From contig OZ007036.1 in NCBI GenBank assembly GCA_963931655.1, positions 186,001 to 250,000 of the forward strand: a stretch of DNA of 64,000 nucleotides, given 5' to 3'. Each line of letters starts with the position of its first letter. The stretch's first letter is position 1. Below are positions 34,590 through 43,240 of this stretch, in pieces. A program made the translations under genes and the position numbers. A model generated the notes under the pieces. That model was not told the origin of the DNA. It did no database searches and saw only the letters and a program-made list of their open reading frames with translations. Origin of the DNA: Butyricicoccus_B sp017886875. Lineage in GTDB: Bacteria; Bacillota; Clostridia; Oscillospirales; Butyricicoccaceae.

Positions 34590-35641
34590 CGCTAGAGGCA
34601 AATAAAACTGAAATAAAAACACTTAATATAGATGAACTTAAACAGGCTTTAACTGATATGGGTGAAAAGCCTTTTCGTGCTAAACAAATTTTTAAATGGT
34701 TGCATTTGCCAGTAAGCTCATTTGAAGAAATGAGTGACCAATCAAAGGCTTTACGTCAAAGATTAGAGGAAAAATTTATATTAACTGTTCCTAATATTGA
34801 GCGTAAACAAGTTTCAAAGCTTGACGGCACAATTAAATACTTATGGCGTATGCAAGGCGGCGATTGTGTGGAAAGTGTGCTTATGCGTTATGAGCATGGA
34901 AACACAATTTGTGTGTCCACTCAGGTTGGTTGTCGAATGGGGTGTAAATTTTGTGCATCTGGTTTGTTTGGTTTAAAAAGAAATTTATCAGCAGGTGAAA
35001 TTTTAGACCAAGTTTTATTTGCTCAAAAAGACTCAGGTTTGAAAATAAGTAATATTGTACTAATGGGCACTGGTGAACCACTTGATAATTATGATAATGT
35101 ACTAAAATTTTTGCATTTAGTATCCAGCTCTGACGGTATTTGTATAGGTCAACGTCATATATCCTTGTCAACTAGCGGTTTAGCTGATAAAATAGAGAAG
35201 TTAGCACAGGAGAAATTGCAGATAACTTTATCAATTTCCTTACATGCTCCAGATAATGAAAGCAGAGAGAAAATTATGCCTGTTACCCGTAGTTTCCCTG
35301 TTGAGCGACTTATGAAAGCTTGCAGGTACTATTTTGATACCACTGGACGTAGAATTTCTTATGAATATGCTATGTCAAGAAATATAAGCGACCGTCCGTG
35401 GCAAGCAAAACAGCTTGCAAAGTTACTTCATGGCAGACCATGCCATGTAAATTTAATTCCGCTCAATCCTGTTAAAGAAAGTGATGTGCAACCATCAACA
35501 AAAGAGGCTGTGCGTAAATTTCAACAGATACTAACACAAAATGGTATAACAGCCACTATTCGTCGTAGACTAGGTCCAGATATAGATGCGGCTTGTGGTC
35601 AGTTACGCCGTAGAACCATAGAAGAAGGTGAGTCAAAATGA
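34586..35641 (+). CDS. rlmN: dual-specificity 23S rRNA/tRNA adenine-C2 methyltransferase
   Basis: This 351-residue radical-SAM enzyme methylates A2503 of 23S rRNA and A37 of some tRNAs. The cluster motif CRMGCKFC, the MGTGEPLDNYDNV block and the C-terminal cysteine in DAACGQLR, which forms the methyl-enzyme intermediate, are all present. It overlaps rsmB and prpC by 4 bases each, so it is tightly coupled to both. Confidence 0.97.
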   Translation: MTLEANKTEIKTLNIDELKQALTDMGEKPFRAKQIFKWLHLPVSSFEEMSDQSKALRQRLEEKFILTVPNIERKQVSKLDGTIKYLWRMQGGDCVESVLMRYEHGNTICVSTQVGCRMGCKFCASGLFGLKRNLSAGEILDQVLFAQKDSGLKISNIVLMGTGEPLDNYDNVLKFLHLVSSSDGICIGQRHISLSTSGLADKIEKLAQEKLQITLSISLHAPDNESREKIMPVTRSFPVERLMKACRYYFDTTGRRISYEYAMSRNISDRPWQAKQLAKLLHGRPCHVNLIPLNPVKESDVQPSTKEAVRKFQQILTQNGITATIRRRLGPDIDAACGQLRRRTIEEGESK

Positions 35642-36393
35642 TAACCTATGGAGATACCCATCAAGGTATGATAAGAACAAATAATCAAGATGGCTATGTT
35701 ATCGAGATATTTGACGACCAGAAAACTGTACTTTTGGTTGTATGTGATGGCATGGGTGGTGCAAATGCGGGCAATGTTGCAAGTCATGTAGCACTTGAAA
35801 TCTTCTCCAGCAATGTGCAAGACCAATTTGAAAATGAAATGGACGAAACCCAAACCGAAGATATGCTAAGAATAAGTGCACAAAATGCAAATAGGGCGGT
35901 TTATGAAATTTCTTTAAAACAACCCGAATGTCGTGGTATGGGTACAACACTTGTTGGAGCTATTGCTCAGGGTGAAAAAGTCACACTTATAAATATAGGT
36001 GACAGTCGTGCATATGTAATTACAAAAGATGATATCAAACAGATTACAGAAGACCATTCATTTGTTCAAGAGATGGTTAGAAAAGGTAAATTAACACAAG
36101 AAGAGGCACGAAATCACCCTCATAAAAATTTGATAACTCGTGCGATTGGTGTTGATACATTTGTTGACAGCGACTTGTTTCATTACACAATGGAAAAAGA
36201 TGATGTTTTACTTTTATGCTCTGATGGTCTAACTGGTATGGTTGAAGACCATGAAATAGCAAATATAATACGTGAAGCAGAGTCGCTTGAACAGGCGGTC
36301 AATACGCTCATTATGCGTGCCTGTGATAATGGAGGTTTAGACAACATTACTGCAGCAATTTATAGCTGTGCAGACCTTAAATTAGGAGATTAA
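35638..36393 (+). CDS. prpC: PP2C-type Ser/Thr phosphatase
   Basis: This 251-residue bacterial PP2C phosphatase has metal-binding aspartates in VVCDGMGGANAG and in the GDSRAY, LLCSDGLTGM and CDNGGLDNITA blocks. It reverses phosphorylation by the neighbouring PASTA kinase. It overlaps rlmN by 4 bases, and the kinase starts 6 bases later, the standard prpC-prkC pair. Confidence 0.96.
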   Translation: MITYGDTHQGMIRTNNQDGYVIEIFDDQKTVLLVVCDGMGGANAGNVASHVALEIFSSNVQDQFENEMDETQTEDMLRISAQNANRAVYEISLKQPECRGMGTTLVGAIAQGEKVTLINIGDSRAYVITKDDIKQITEDHSFVQEMVRKGKLTQEEARNHPHKNLITRAIGVDTFVDSDLFHYTMEKDDVLLLCSDGLTGMVEDHEIANIIREAESLEQAVNTLIMRACDNGGLDNITAAIYSCADLKLGD

Positions 36394-36399
36394 AATCAT

Positions 36400-38598
36400 A
36401 TGGATAAATACATTGGAACCTTGCTAGGCGGTCGATATGAAGTTTTAGACATATTAGGCGTTGGTGGCATGGCAGTCGTGTATAAAGCAAGATGTAGGGT
36501 GCTTAATCGTTATGTTGCGATTAAAATGCTCAAGGAAGAATTTCTTCAAGATGAAGAATTTCGTCGCAGATTTTACAATGAGTCGCAAGCGGTTGCAAAG
36601 CTTTCACATAATAATATTGTAGCAGTATATGATGTTGCAAGAACAGATACACAAGATTATATTGTTATGGAGCTTATAGACGGTATTTCTTTAAAGGAAT
36701 ATTTACAGAAGAAAGGTCATCTTTCTTGGCAAGAAACAGTGTTTTTTGCTCAGCAAATCGCCAAAGGTTTAAGCCATGCCCATAGCAGAGGAATTATACA
36801 TCAAGATATTAAACCGCATAATATAATGTTGCTTCGTGATGGCACTGTTAAAGTAACTGATTTTGGTATTGCTAGACTTGAAAGCAATCAAGAAACCAGA
36901 GTTGTGCAAGAAGCTATTGGTTCAGTTCATTATATCGCACCAGAACAGGCAAAGGGTTCATCTATTGACGCAAGAGCTGACCTTTATTCTCTTGGTGTTG
37001 TTATGTATGAAATGTTAACTGGTAAACTGCCATTTGAAGGTGATAGTGCAGTTGCTATTGTTATGCAGCATATAAACTCTGTTCCAGAAATGCCAAGTAA
37101 AGTTATGCCTGGTGTGCCTCGTGGTATGGACGATATTGTTATGCATGCTATGTGCCCTAATGTTACAAGAAGATATTCTTCAGCTCAAGAGCTTTATCAG
37201 GATTTAGAGCGTATAAAGCAAAATCCACATACTGTCTTTGGATATGCGGCACATGATAGTAGAGGTGATGCAGCATTATTTGATGAAACAAGAACCATTG
37301 GTGATACAAATAATGCATATCATCAGCCAATGCAGCAGCAAGCATATCAACAACAAGCATACCAACAACAGGCGGCATATCAACAACCGCAAAGACAGCA
37401 AGGCTATCAGCAGCAACCAAGACAACAACAGCAGCAGGGCTATCAGCAGCAGCAAAGGCAACAACAAAGGTCATCTGCTCAGCAACAAAGACAGGAATAT
37501 GCCCCGAGGCGTCAGCAAAATCATCATAGCTCAAATAATTCTAATCATAACAAACGTAAAAAGAAAAATAATTCTGCTGGACTTGTATTTGGTGCTATAG
37601 TTGCTATAGTGGCGGTTGTTGCTCTTGTTGTAGGCGGTATGATGCTAATGAGCGGTAATGAAGAAGATAAAAAAGATTTTGTAACCGTTCCATACTTTAT
37701 CGGTCAGGATATAGACTCTATTCTTTCAAAACAAAACACTGAGTATGTTGATTTTAAAATAGTTGAAGCCTCTAAACGTGAATATAATTCTTCATATGAA
37801 GAAGGTGAGGTTATAAGACAAGACCCAACAGCTAACAAACAGGTTGAAAAAGGTACAACTATTACATTAACCGTATGTGGTTCTAAAGAAGATGAAGAAG
37901 AACAAGAAGAAGGTTACAAACTGATTGATTTTTCTAATATGGAGCTTGAAGAAGTTGAGCGTTTATTGAGACAAAATGGTCTTGAAAATGCTTATAAAGT
38001 TGTGGAAGAATCAAGCGATACAGTCGAAAAGGGTTATGTAATCCGAACAAGTCCAACAAAGGGTACAGAGGTTACTGCGGACGATGAAATTACTATTTAT
38101 GTAAGTACAGGTAAAAAGATTGAGACTGTAAAAGTTCCAAAAGTAACAGGCATGACCCTTGATGATGCTAAAGCTCTTTTAACTTCTTATGGTTTGACTG
38201 TTGGTCAAACTTATAATGAGGAAAATGACAGTCCAGTTGGAGAGGTATTTAAACAATCTGTTTCAGAAAATACCGAGGTTGAAAAGGGTTCTAAGGTTGA
38301 TTTATATATCAGCACAGGCAAGAAGGAAGAGGAGACACCACAAACTCCAGAAGAAGGTGAAACAGGTGATAATAATGAAACTACACCTCAAACAGGTACA
38401 GCTAAAGTATCAGTTGCACTTCCAGATTCTGAATCCTGTCATGTTGTTATTTATTTAGGCAATCAAAAACTTGCTGAACAAACATTTTCACCGGCTGGCG
38501 GCACACAAACAATAGAGGTAACTGGTCCTATTGGTGAACAAATGCTTGATGTTTATGTCGATGGTGAAAAGAGGTCAAGCACATACACATTTAATTAA
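36400..38598 (+). CDS. prkC: PASTA-domain Ser/Thr protein kinase with Gln-rich linker
   Basis: This 732-residue membrane kinase resembles PrkC/Stk. The kinase domain (about residues 10-275) has LGVGGMAVVYKA, the lysine in VAIKML, and TDFGIAR. The catalytic loop reads HQD at residues 134-136 instead of HRD. A Gln-rich linker with repeated AYQQQ-like units covers about 308-375. One membrane helix lies at about 391-413. Three PASTA domains (about 425-640), which bind muropeptides in homologues, follow, then a Glu/Thr-rich stretch and a small beta domain at the C-terminus. It acts in spore germination, wall growth and stress signalling. Confidence 0.95.
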   Translation: MDKYIGTLLGGRYEVLDILGVGGMAVVYKARCRVLNRYVAIKMLKEEFLQDEEFRRRFYNESQAVAKLSHNNIVAVYDVARTDTQDYIVMELIDGISLKEYLQKKGHLSWQETVFFAQQIAKGLSHAHSRGIIHQDIKPHNIMLLRDGTVKVTDFGIARLESNQETRVVQEAIGSVHYIAPEQAKGSSIDARADLYSLGVVMYEMLTGKLPFEGDSAVAIVMQHINSVPEMPSKVMPGVPRGMDDIVMHAMCPNVTRRYSSAQELYQDLERIKQNPHTVFGYAAHDSRGDAALFDETRTIGDTNNAYHQPMQQQAYQQQAYQQQAAYQQPQRQQGYQQQPRQQQQQGYQQQQRQQQRSSAQQQRQEYAPRRQQNHHSSNNSNHNKRKKKNNSAGLVFGAIVAIVAVVALVVGGMMLMSGNEEDKKDFVTVPYFIGQDIDSILSKQNTEYVDFKIVEASKREYNSSYEEGEVIRQDPTANKQVEKGTTITLTVCGSKEDEEEQEEGYKLIDFSNMELEEVERLLRQNGLENAYKVVEESSDTVEKGYVIRTSPTKGTEVTADDEITIYVSTGKKIETVKVPKVTGMTLDDAKALLTSYGLTVGQTYNEENDSPVGEVFKQSVSENTEVEKGSKVDLYISTGKKEEETPQTPEEGETGDNNETTPQTGTAKVSVALPDSESCHVVIYLGNQKLAEQTFSPAGGTQTIEVTGPIGEQMLDVYVDGEKRSSTYTFN

Positions 38599-38612
38599 AA
38601 GGGAGAATTGTT

Positions 38613-39509
38613 TTGGATATCACTGGAACAATAATAAAAGGCATCGGCGGTTTCTACTATGTAGACACCGCCGATGGTGTTATAGAGTGTAAAGCTCGTG
38701 GAAAATTTAGAAAAACCGTTGGAAAGCCTATTATTGGCGATAAAGTAACTGTTGCAGTTCAAAATGATGGTACTGGTTATTTGCTTGAAATAGAAAAACG
38801 AATAAATCAGCTTATCCGTCCCGCACTTTCTAATATTGATTTACTTATTGCAGTTGTGAGTGCTGCACCACCTATAACAGATACTTTTTTGATTGATAAG
38901 GTTATTGCCATTGCAGAAAATAAAAACATTTCGCCTATGGTTGTGATAAATAAAATTGATATAAATGCTGGAGATGAACTGTTTGAAATCTATAAACAGG
39001 CAGGCATAGATGTTTTAAAAGTGAGTGCAAACACAGGTGAAGGCGTAAGCGAATTAAAGGACAAGCTGAAAGGCAAAATTTCAGCATTTGCTGGCAATTC
39101 TGGCGTTGGTAAATCTAGTCTTTTAAATAGACTTATACCAGATTTTTCTGCACAGGTTGGCAATATTTCTGATAGAATTGGTAGAGGTAAACACACAACA
39201 AGACATATAGAGCTTGTACCATTTGAAGGCGGATATATTGCCGATACCCCAGGTTTTTCATCTTTTGATACTGAGCAGATGGATTTAGTTCTAAGAGAAG
39301 ATTTACAATATGCTTTTAGAGAATTTGAACCATATATAGGTGAGTGTAAATTTACAGGCTGTGCTCATGTAAAGGAAAAAGGCTGTGCAATTTTACAAGC
39401 GGTTGAAAATGGCGAAATCTCACAAAGCAGACATGAAAGTTATAAAAAGCTATATGAAAGCGTAAAGGATTTGAAAAAATGGGAGCTTGGCAAGGACGCA
39501 GGGCGTTAA
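38613..39509 (+). CDS. rsgA: ribosome small-subunit-dependent GTPase RsgA
   Basis: This 298-residue circularly permuted GTPase works in 30S maturation. An OB fold comes first. The motifs then appear in the order NKID (G4), GNSGVGKSS (G1) and DTPGF (G3), followed by a zinc-binding C-terminus (CKFTGCAHVKEKGC). It starts with TTG at 38613 after GGGAGAA, and the next residues (DITGTIIKG) fit the family start. The 3' end overlaps thiN by 31 bases. rpe, which follows in B. subtilis, is missing. Confidence 0.95.
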   Translation: MDITGTIIKGIGGFYYVDTADGVIECKARGKFRKTVGKPIIGDKVTVAVQNDGTGYLLEIEKRINQLIRPALSNIDLLIAVVSAAPPITDTFLIDKVIAIAENKNISPMVVINKIDINAGDELFEIYKQAGIDVLKVSANTGEGVSELKDKLKGKISAFAGNSGVGKSSLLNRLIPDFSAQVGNISDRIGRGKHTTRHIELVPFEGGYIADTPGFSSFDTEQMDLVLREDLQYAFREFEPYIGECKFTGCAHVKEKGCAILQAVENGEISQSRHESYKKLYESVKDLKKWELGKDAGR

Positions 39510-40132
39510 TAATTTCCGCTGCACCATGTGAAAATTTAGATTATGTAAGAGATATTTTAAAAAAGTATCCTGATATAGTGGTTATATGTGCAGATGGTGG
39601 GGCAAAATATGCTGAAAAACTAAATATAAAACCTGATGTTATAGTTGCAGATTTTGACTCGAGTAAAAACACTATACCATGTGATGAAGTTATAAAGCTA
39701 ACACCAGAAAAAGATGATACAGATACGCAGCACGCAGCAGTTCTTGCCATAGAGCGAGGCTGCAAAGAGCTAATTTTAGTGTGTGCAACAGGCGGAAGAA
39801 TAGACCATATGTTATCTAATTTGCTTTTATGTGAACAGGTCTATGAGCTTGGGGCAAATCTTTTAGTAATAGATGAACAAAATATAGTTATGTTTCACGC
39901 TGGCGGACAAATGAAGTTTGCAAGGAATGAACTTAAAAAATACATCTCACTTATTCCACTTGATGAAAAACTTGAAGGCGTTACAATGAAAGGTTTAAAA
40001 TATCCGCTTGAAAATGCGAGTTTAACACGAAAAAAAATCATTTCTGTATCAAATGAACCTGTAAATGATGATATTTCAATAGAAATTTTATCGGGAAAAG
40101 CACTGATAATACTGACTGATGATAAATGTTGA
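39479..40132 (+). CDS. thiN: thiamine pyrophosphokinase
   Basis: This 217-residue enzyme transfers pyrophosphate from ATP to thiamine. Features are CADGGAKYAEKL, PDVIVADFDS, the KDDTDTQHA block typical of the active site, and GGRIDHMLSN. The start overlaps rsgA by 31 bases, unusually long. I see no better start: the first family-like residues (ALIISAAP) come right after MGAWQGRR. It ends the housekeeping run. In B. subtilis spoVM follows at this point, but here it does not. Confidence 0.92.
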   Translation: MGAWQGRRALIISAAPCENLDYVRDILKKYPDIVVICADGGAKYAEKLNIKPDVIVADFDSSKNTIPCDEVIKLTPEKDDTDTQHAAVLAIERGCKELILVCATGGRIDHMLSNLLLCEQVYELGANLLVIDEQNIVMFHAGGQMKFARNELKKYISLIPLDEKLEGVTMKGLKYPLENASLTRKKIISVSNEPVNDDISIEILSGKALIILTDDKC

Positions 40133-40186
40133 TTGACTATACAATAAAACTAAAAAATTGATTTTTGCAATTTTTAATCTCTATAC

Positions 40187-40215
40187 TTGCAAAATGCATT
40201 TATTCAGTGTATAAT
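40187..40215 (+). promoter_or_regulatory. sigma-A promoter for the aminotransferase gene
   Basis: TTGCAA (40187-40192) lies 17 bases before a perfect TATAAT (40210-40215). The leader is about 25 bases. Confidence 0.8.
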
Positions 40216-40247
40216 CAATTTGTAATATATGAGGGGAGTCGTTAATT

Positions 40248-41453
40248 GTGTCAAATGAATTAAAACCAATTTCAAAGGTCGCAGCACAGGTGCAAGCGTC
40301 TACAACATTAGTTATTGACAGTATGTTTAAGGATATGAAGGCAGCCGGAGAAGATGTTGTTGGTTTCGGTGCTGGTGAGCCAGATTTCCCTACACCTGAG
40401 CATATCAAACAAGCAGGTATTTCTGCTATTGAAGGAAATAAAACTAAATATACTCCTGCGGCTGGTATGATGGAGCTTAGAAAAGCTGCTTGCTACCGAC
40501 TAGAGCAGGATTTCGGTTTAAAATATGAGCCACAATCTGTTGTTGTTGCTTCTGGTGCAAAACATGCTATCTATATTGCACTAATGGTTCTATGTGACCC
40601 AGGCGACGAGGTTGTAATCGCTGCTCCATATTGGCTATCTTATAGCGAAATGGTAAAGCAGGCTAGTGCAGTTCCTGTTATTGTTGCAGCTGGTGAAGAA
40701 CAACACTTTAAAATTACAGCAGAGCAGCTTGAAAAGGCTATCACAGATAAAACCAAAGTGTTTATGCTAAACTCACCATCTAATCCTACTGGTATGGTCT
40801 ATTCTCGTGAGGAGCTTGAAGCAATCGCTGAGGTTTGTGTGCGTCACAATATTTATGTTATCGCTGATGATATCTATGCTAACCTTGTTTATGATGGAAT
40901 TGAATATACATCTATTGCAGCACTGGGCGAGGAAATTAAACGCAGATGTATTGTTATAAATGGTGTTTCTAAGTCTTATGCTATGACTGGTTGGAGAATT
41001 GGTTATGCTTGTGCAGAACCTTTTATCGCTAAGGCTATGAGCAACTATTTAAGCCATTCAACTTCTGCACCATCTACCATTTCACAGGTTGCAGCTATTG
41101 AGGCTTTAAAAGGCCCTCAAGAGGATATCGAGGAAATGCGTAAGGCATTTGAAGCTCGTCGTGACCATCTTGTTGAGCGTATGAATAAAATTGAAGGCAT
41201 TTCTTGTATTAAACCTCAAGGAGCTTTCTATGTTATGATGAATATGAAAAACTTCATTGGAAAAACTATGTACGGTGAAGTTATAAACAATGATGGCGAT
41301 TTTGCAAGACTGTTTTTAGAAAAAGGCAAGGTTGCAACTGTGCCTTGTGAGTCATTTGCAGCCCCTGGATTTATCCGCTGGAGTTATGCAACATCTATGA
41401 GCGATATTGATAAGGGACTAGACCGTTTGGAGCAGTTTATAAAAAATGCTTAA
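40248..41453 (+). CDS. PLP-dependent aminotransferase (aspartate aminotransferase-like)
   Basis: This 401-residue class I/II aminotransferase has the PLP lysine in NGVSKSYAMTGWRIGYA, a ligand region NSPSNPTGMVYS, DDIYANL, and a C-terminal substrate-binding arginine in GFIRWSYA. It is closest in pattern to the AspC/AspB type I-gamma aspartate aminotransferases, converting aspartate and 2-oxoglutarate to oxaloacetate and glutamate. Exact specificity cannot be read. It starts with GTG at 40248 after AGGGGAG. It is monocistronic, between its own promoter and a terminator. Confidence 0.88.
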   Translation: MSNELKPISKVAAQVQASTTLVIDSMFKDMKAAGEDVVGFGAGEPDFPTPEHIKQAGISAIEGNKTKYTPAAGMMELRKAACYRLEQDFGLKYEPQSVVVASGAKHAIYIALMVLCDPGDEVVIAAPYWLSYSEMVKQASAVPVIVAAGEEQHFKITAEQLEKAITDKTKVFMLNSPSNPTGMVYSREELEAIAEVCVRHNIYVIADDIYANLVYDGIEYTSIAALGEEIKRRCIVINGVSKSYAMTGWRIGYACAEPFIAKAMSNYLSHSTSAPSTISQVAAIEALKGPQEDIEEMRKAFEARRDHLVERMNKIEGISCIKPQGAFYVMMNMKNFIGKTMYGEVINNDGDFARLFLEKGKVATVPCESFAAPGFIRWSYATSMSDIDKGLDRLEQFIKNA

Positions 41454-41496
41454 ATCTGCGGTTTTTCTTGAAAAATTCACATATAAGTGGTAAACT

Positions 41497-41530
41497 AAGA
41501 ACGGACAATTCTGTCCGTTCTTTTGCTTTT
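41497..41530 (+). terminator. terminator after the aminotransferase gene
   Basis: AAGAACGGACA and TGTCCGTTCTT form a perfect 11-bp stem with a 4-base loop, followed by TTGCTTTTT. Confidence 0.9.
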
Positions 41531-41656
41531 TATCGTGCTTTTTTGGGCAAATAGCAAAAACTTATAACTATTTTTGATTTTTTAACCAAAAAAGAAAAAA
41601 GCTAAAACAACGATTTATTAGCTGTGTTTAATAGCATAGGAAAGGAACGAACAAAA

Positions 41657-43087
41657 ATGAACAATATTTATGAAAGCCCATTTTCTGCACGTTATGCTTC
41701 ACCAGAAATGCTTTATGTATTCTCTCCAGATATGAAGTTTTCCACATGGCGTCGTTTATGGATTTCTCTTGCAAAGGCTGAAATGGCTCTAGGTCTGCCA
41801 ATCACTCAGGAGCAGATTGATGAGCTTGAAGCAAATCGTGATAATATTGATTATGAAGTTGCTAAAAAACGTGAAAAAGAAGTACGTCATGATGTTATGA
41901 GCCATGTTTATGCATATGGTCAGGTAGCTCCAAAGGCTGCTGGTATTATTCATTTAGGTGCAACAAGTGCTTATGTGGGTGATAATACAGACATTATCCA
42001 GCTACGTGAGGGCTTAAAACTGGTTCGTAAAAAACTGGTTGTTGTACTTGATAAGCTAGGTAAGTTTGCTGATGAGCATAAAGCACAGCCAACACTAGGT
42101 TTTACTCATTTCCAGCCTGCACAGCTTACAACTGTGGGTAAACGTGCTACACTTTGGATGAATGAGCTTTTAATGGATTTAGATGAAGTTGAATACCGCA
42201 TTGAAAATCTGCGTATGCTTGGCTCTAAGGGTACAACAGGTACACAGGCTTCTTTCGTTGAACTATTTGATGGTGATGACGAAAAGGTCAAAGAGCTTGA
42301 AAAGCGTATTGCCGATGATTTTGGCTTTGCAGGTGTTGTTCCTGTTTCTGGTCAAACATATTCCCGTAAGATTGATGCACAAGCTCTTGCAACTCTTTCT
42401 GGCATTGCACAGTCTGCTTCTAAGTTTGCAACAGACCTTCGTTTGCTTCAGCACCTAAAGGAAATTGAAGAGCCTTTTGAGAAAAATCAGATTGGTTCTT
42501 CTGCTATGCCTTATAAGCGTAATCCAATGCGTTCTGAGCGTATCTGTGCACTTGCTCGTTATGTTATCTGCGATAGCTTAAACCCTGCATTTACAGCGGC
42601 TACCCAGTGGTTTGAAAGAACTCTTGATGACTCTGCAAATAAGCGTATTTCTGTTCCAGAAGCATTTTTAGCTATTGATGCTATTTTAAATATTATGATA
42701 AATGTTGTTTCTGGTCTTGTTGTATATCCAAAGGTTATCGAGGCTAGAGTTATGAATGAACTGCCATTTATGGCAACTGAGAATATTATGATGGGTGCTG
42801 TTAAGCGTGGCGGCAACCGTCAGGATTTACATGAACGTATTCGTGAACATTCTATGGCAGCGGGTAAGCGTATTAAGGAAGAAGGTCTTGACAATGACCT
42901 TATAGACCGCATTGCAGCTGACCCTATGTTTGGAATGACTAAGGAAGAAATTATGTCTCATTTAGACCCATCTGCTTATATTGGTCGCTGTCCTGCACAA
43001 GTTGATGATTTCTTAAAGCTAGAAGTTAAACCTAGAATTGAAAAATATCTTGATGGTTCAGATGTAGAGGTTGAAATCAATCTGTAA
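41657..43087 (+). CDS. purB: adenylosuccinate lyase
   Basis: This 476-residue fumarase/aspartase-superfamily enzyme acts twice in purine synthesis: SAICAR to AICAR, and adenylosuccinate to AMP. The superfamily signature GSSAMPYKRNPMRSE, the LGATSAYVGDNTD block and TLGFTHFQPAQ are present. The ATG at 41657, with AAAGGAA upstream and MNNIYESPFSARYAS as the N-terminus, fits the family. The longer reading from 41624 has no ribosome-binding site. It is a single-gene unit with its own terminator. Confidence 0.96.
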   Translation: MNNIYESPFSARYASPEMLYVFSPDMKFSTWRRLWISLAKAEMALGLPITQEQIDELEANRDNIDYEVAKKREKEVRHDVMSHVYAYGQVAPKAAGIIHLGATSAYVGDNTDIIQLREGLKLVRKKLVVVLDKLGKFADEHKAQPTLGFTHFQPAQLTTVGKRATLWMNELLMDLDEVEYRIENLRMLGSKGTTGTQASFVELFDGDDEKVKELEKRIADDFGFAGVVPVSGQTYSRKIDAQALATLSGIAQSASKFATDLRLLQHLKEIEEPFEKNQIGSSAMPYKRNPMRSERICALARYVICDSLNPAFTAATQWFERTLDDSANKRISVPEAFLAIDAILNIMINVVSGLVVYPKVIEARVMNELPFMATENIMMGAVKRGGNRQDLHERIREHSMAAGKRIKEEGLDNDLIDRIAADPMFGMTKEEIMSHLDPSAYIGRCPAQVDDFLKLEVKPRIEKYLDGSDVEVEINL

Positions 43088-43096
43088 TTATATACT

Positions 43097-43130
43097 AAAA
43101 GAGCTGATAAAACTTATCAGCTCTTTTTTA
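43097..43130 (+). terminator. terminator after purB
   Basis: AAAGAGCTGATAA and TTATCAGCTCTTT form a perfect stem with a 3-base loop and run into TTTTTTA. Confidence 0.92.
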
Positions 43131-43177
43131 TGCGTAAAAAAATCTTAACAAAAATAGTTTGACTATTTGTTAGTTCG

Positions 43178-43206
43178 TTGACAATCAAATTAAATAAGCG
43201 TATAAT
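43178..43206 (+). promoter_or_regulatory. perfect-consensus sigma-A promoter for secDF
   Basis: TTGACA (43178-43183), a 17-base spacer and TATAAT (43201-43206) match consensus at all 12 positions. Such a promoter should be strong and constitutive. Confidence 0.92.
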
Positions 43207-43240
43207 TAACCCTGTTTAAAATATTAAGGAGGTTTTAAAG

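Noticed and set aside
37321..37500. Short repeats that could suggest a CRISPR array or minisatellite
   Set aside because: The repeats are in-frame coding units of the Gln-rich linker, are irregular and have no unique spacers.
37163..37600. Several ORFs on both strands in the Gln-rich part of the kinase gene
   Set aside because: Repetitive CAG/CAA coding sequence opens all frames; only the kinase frame is supported by domains.
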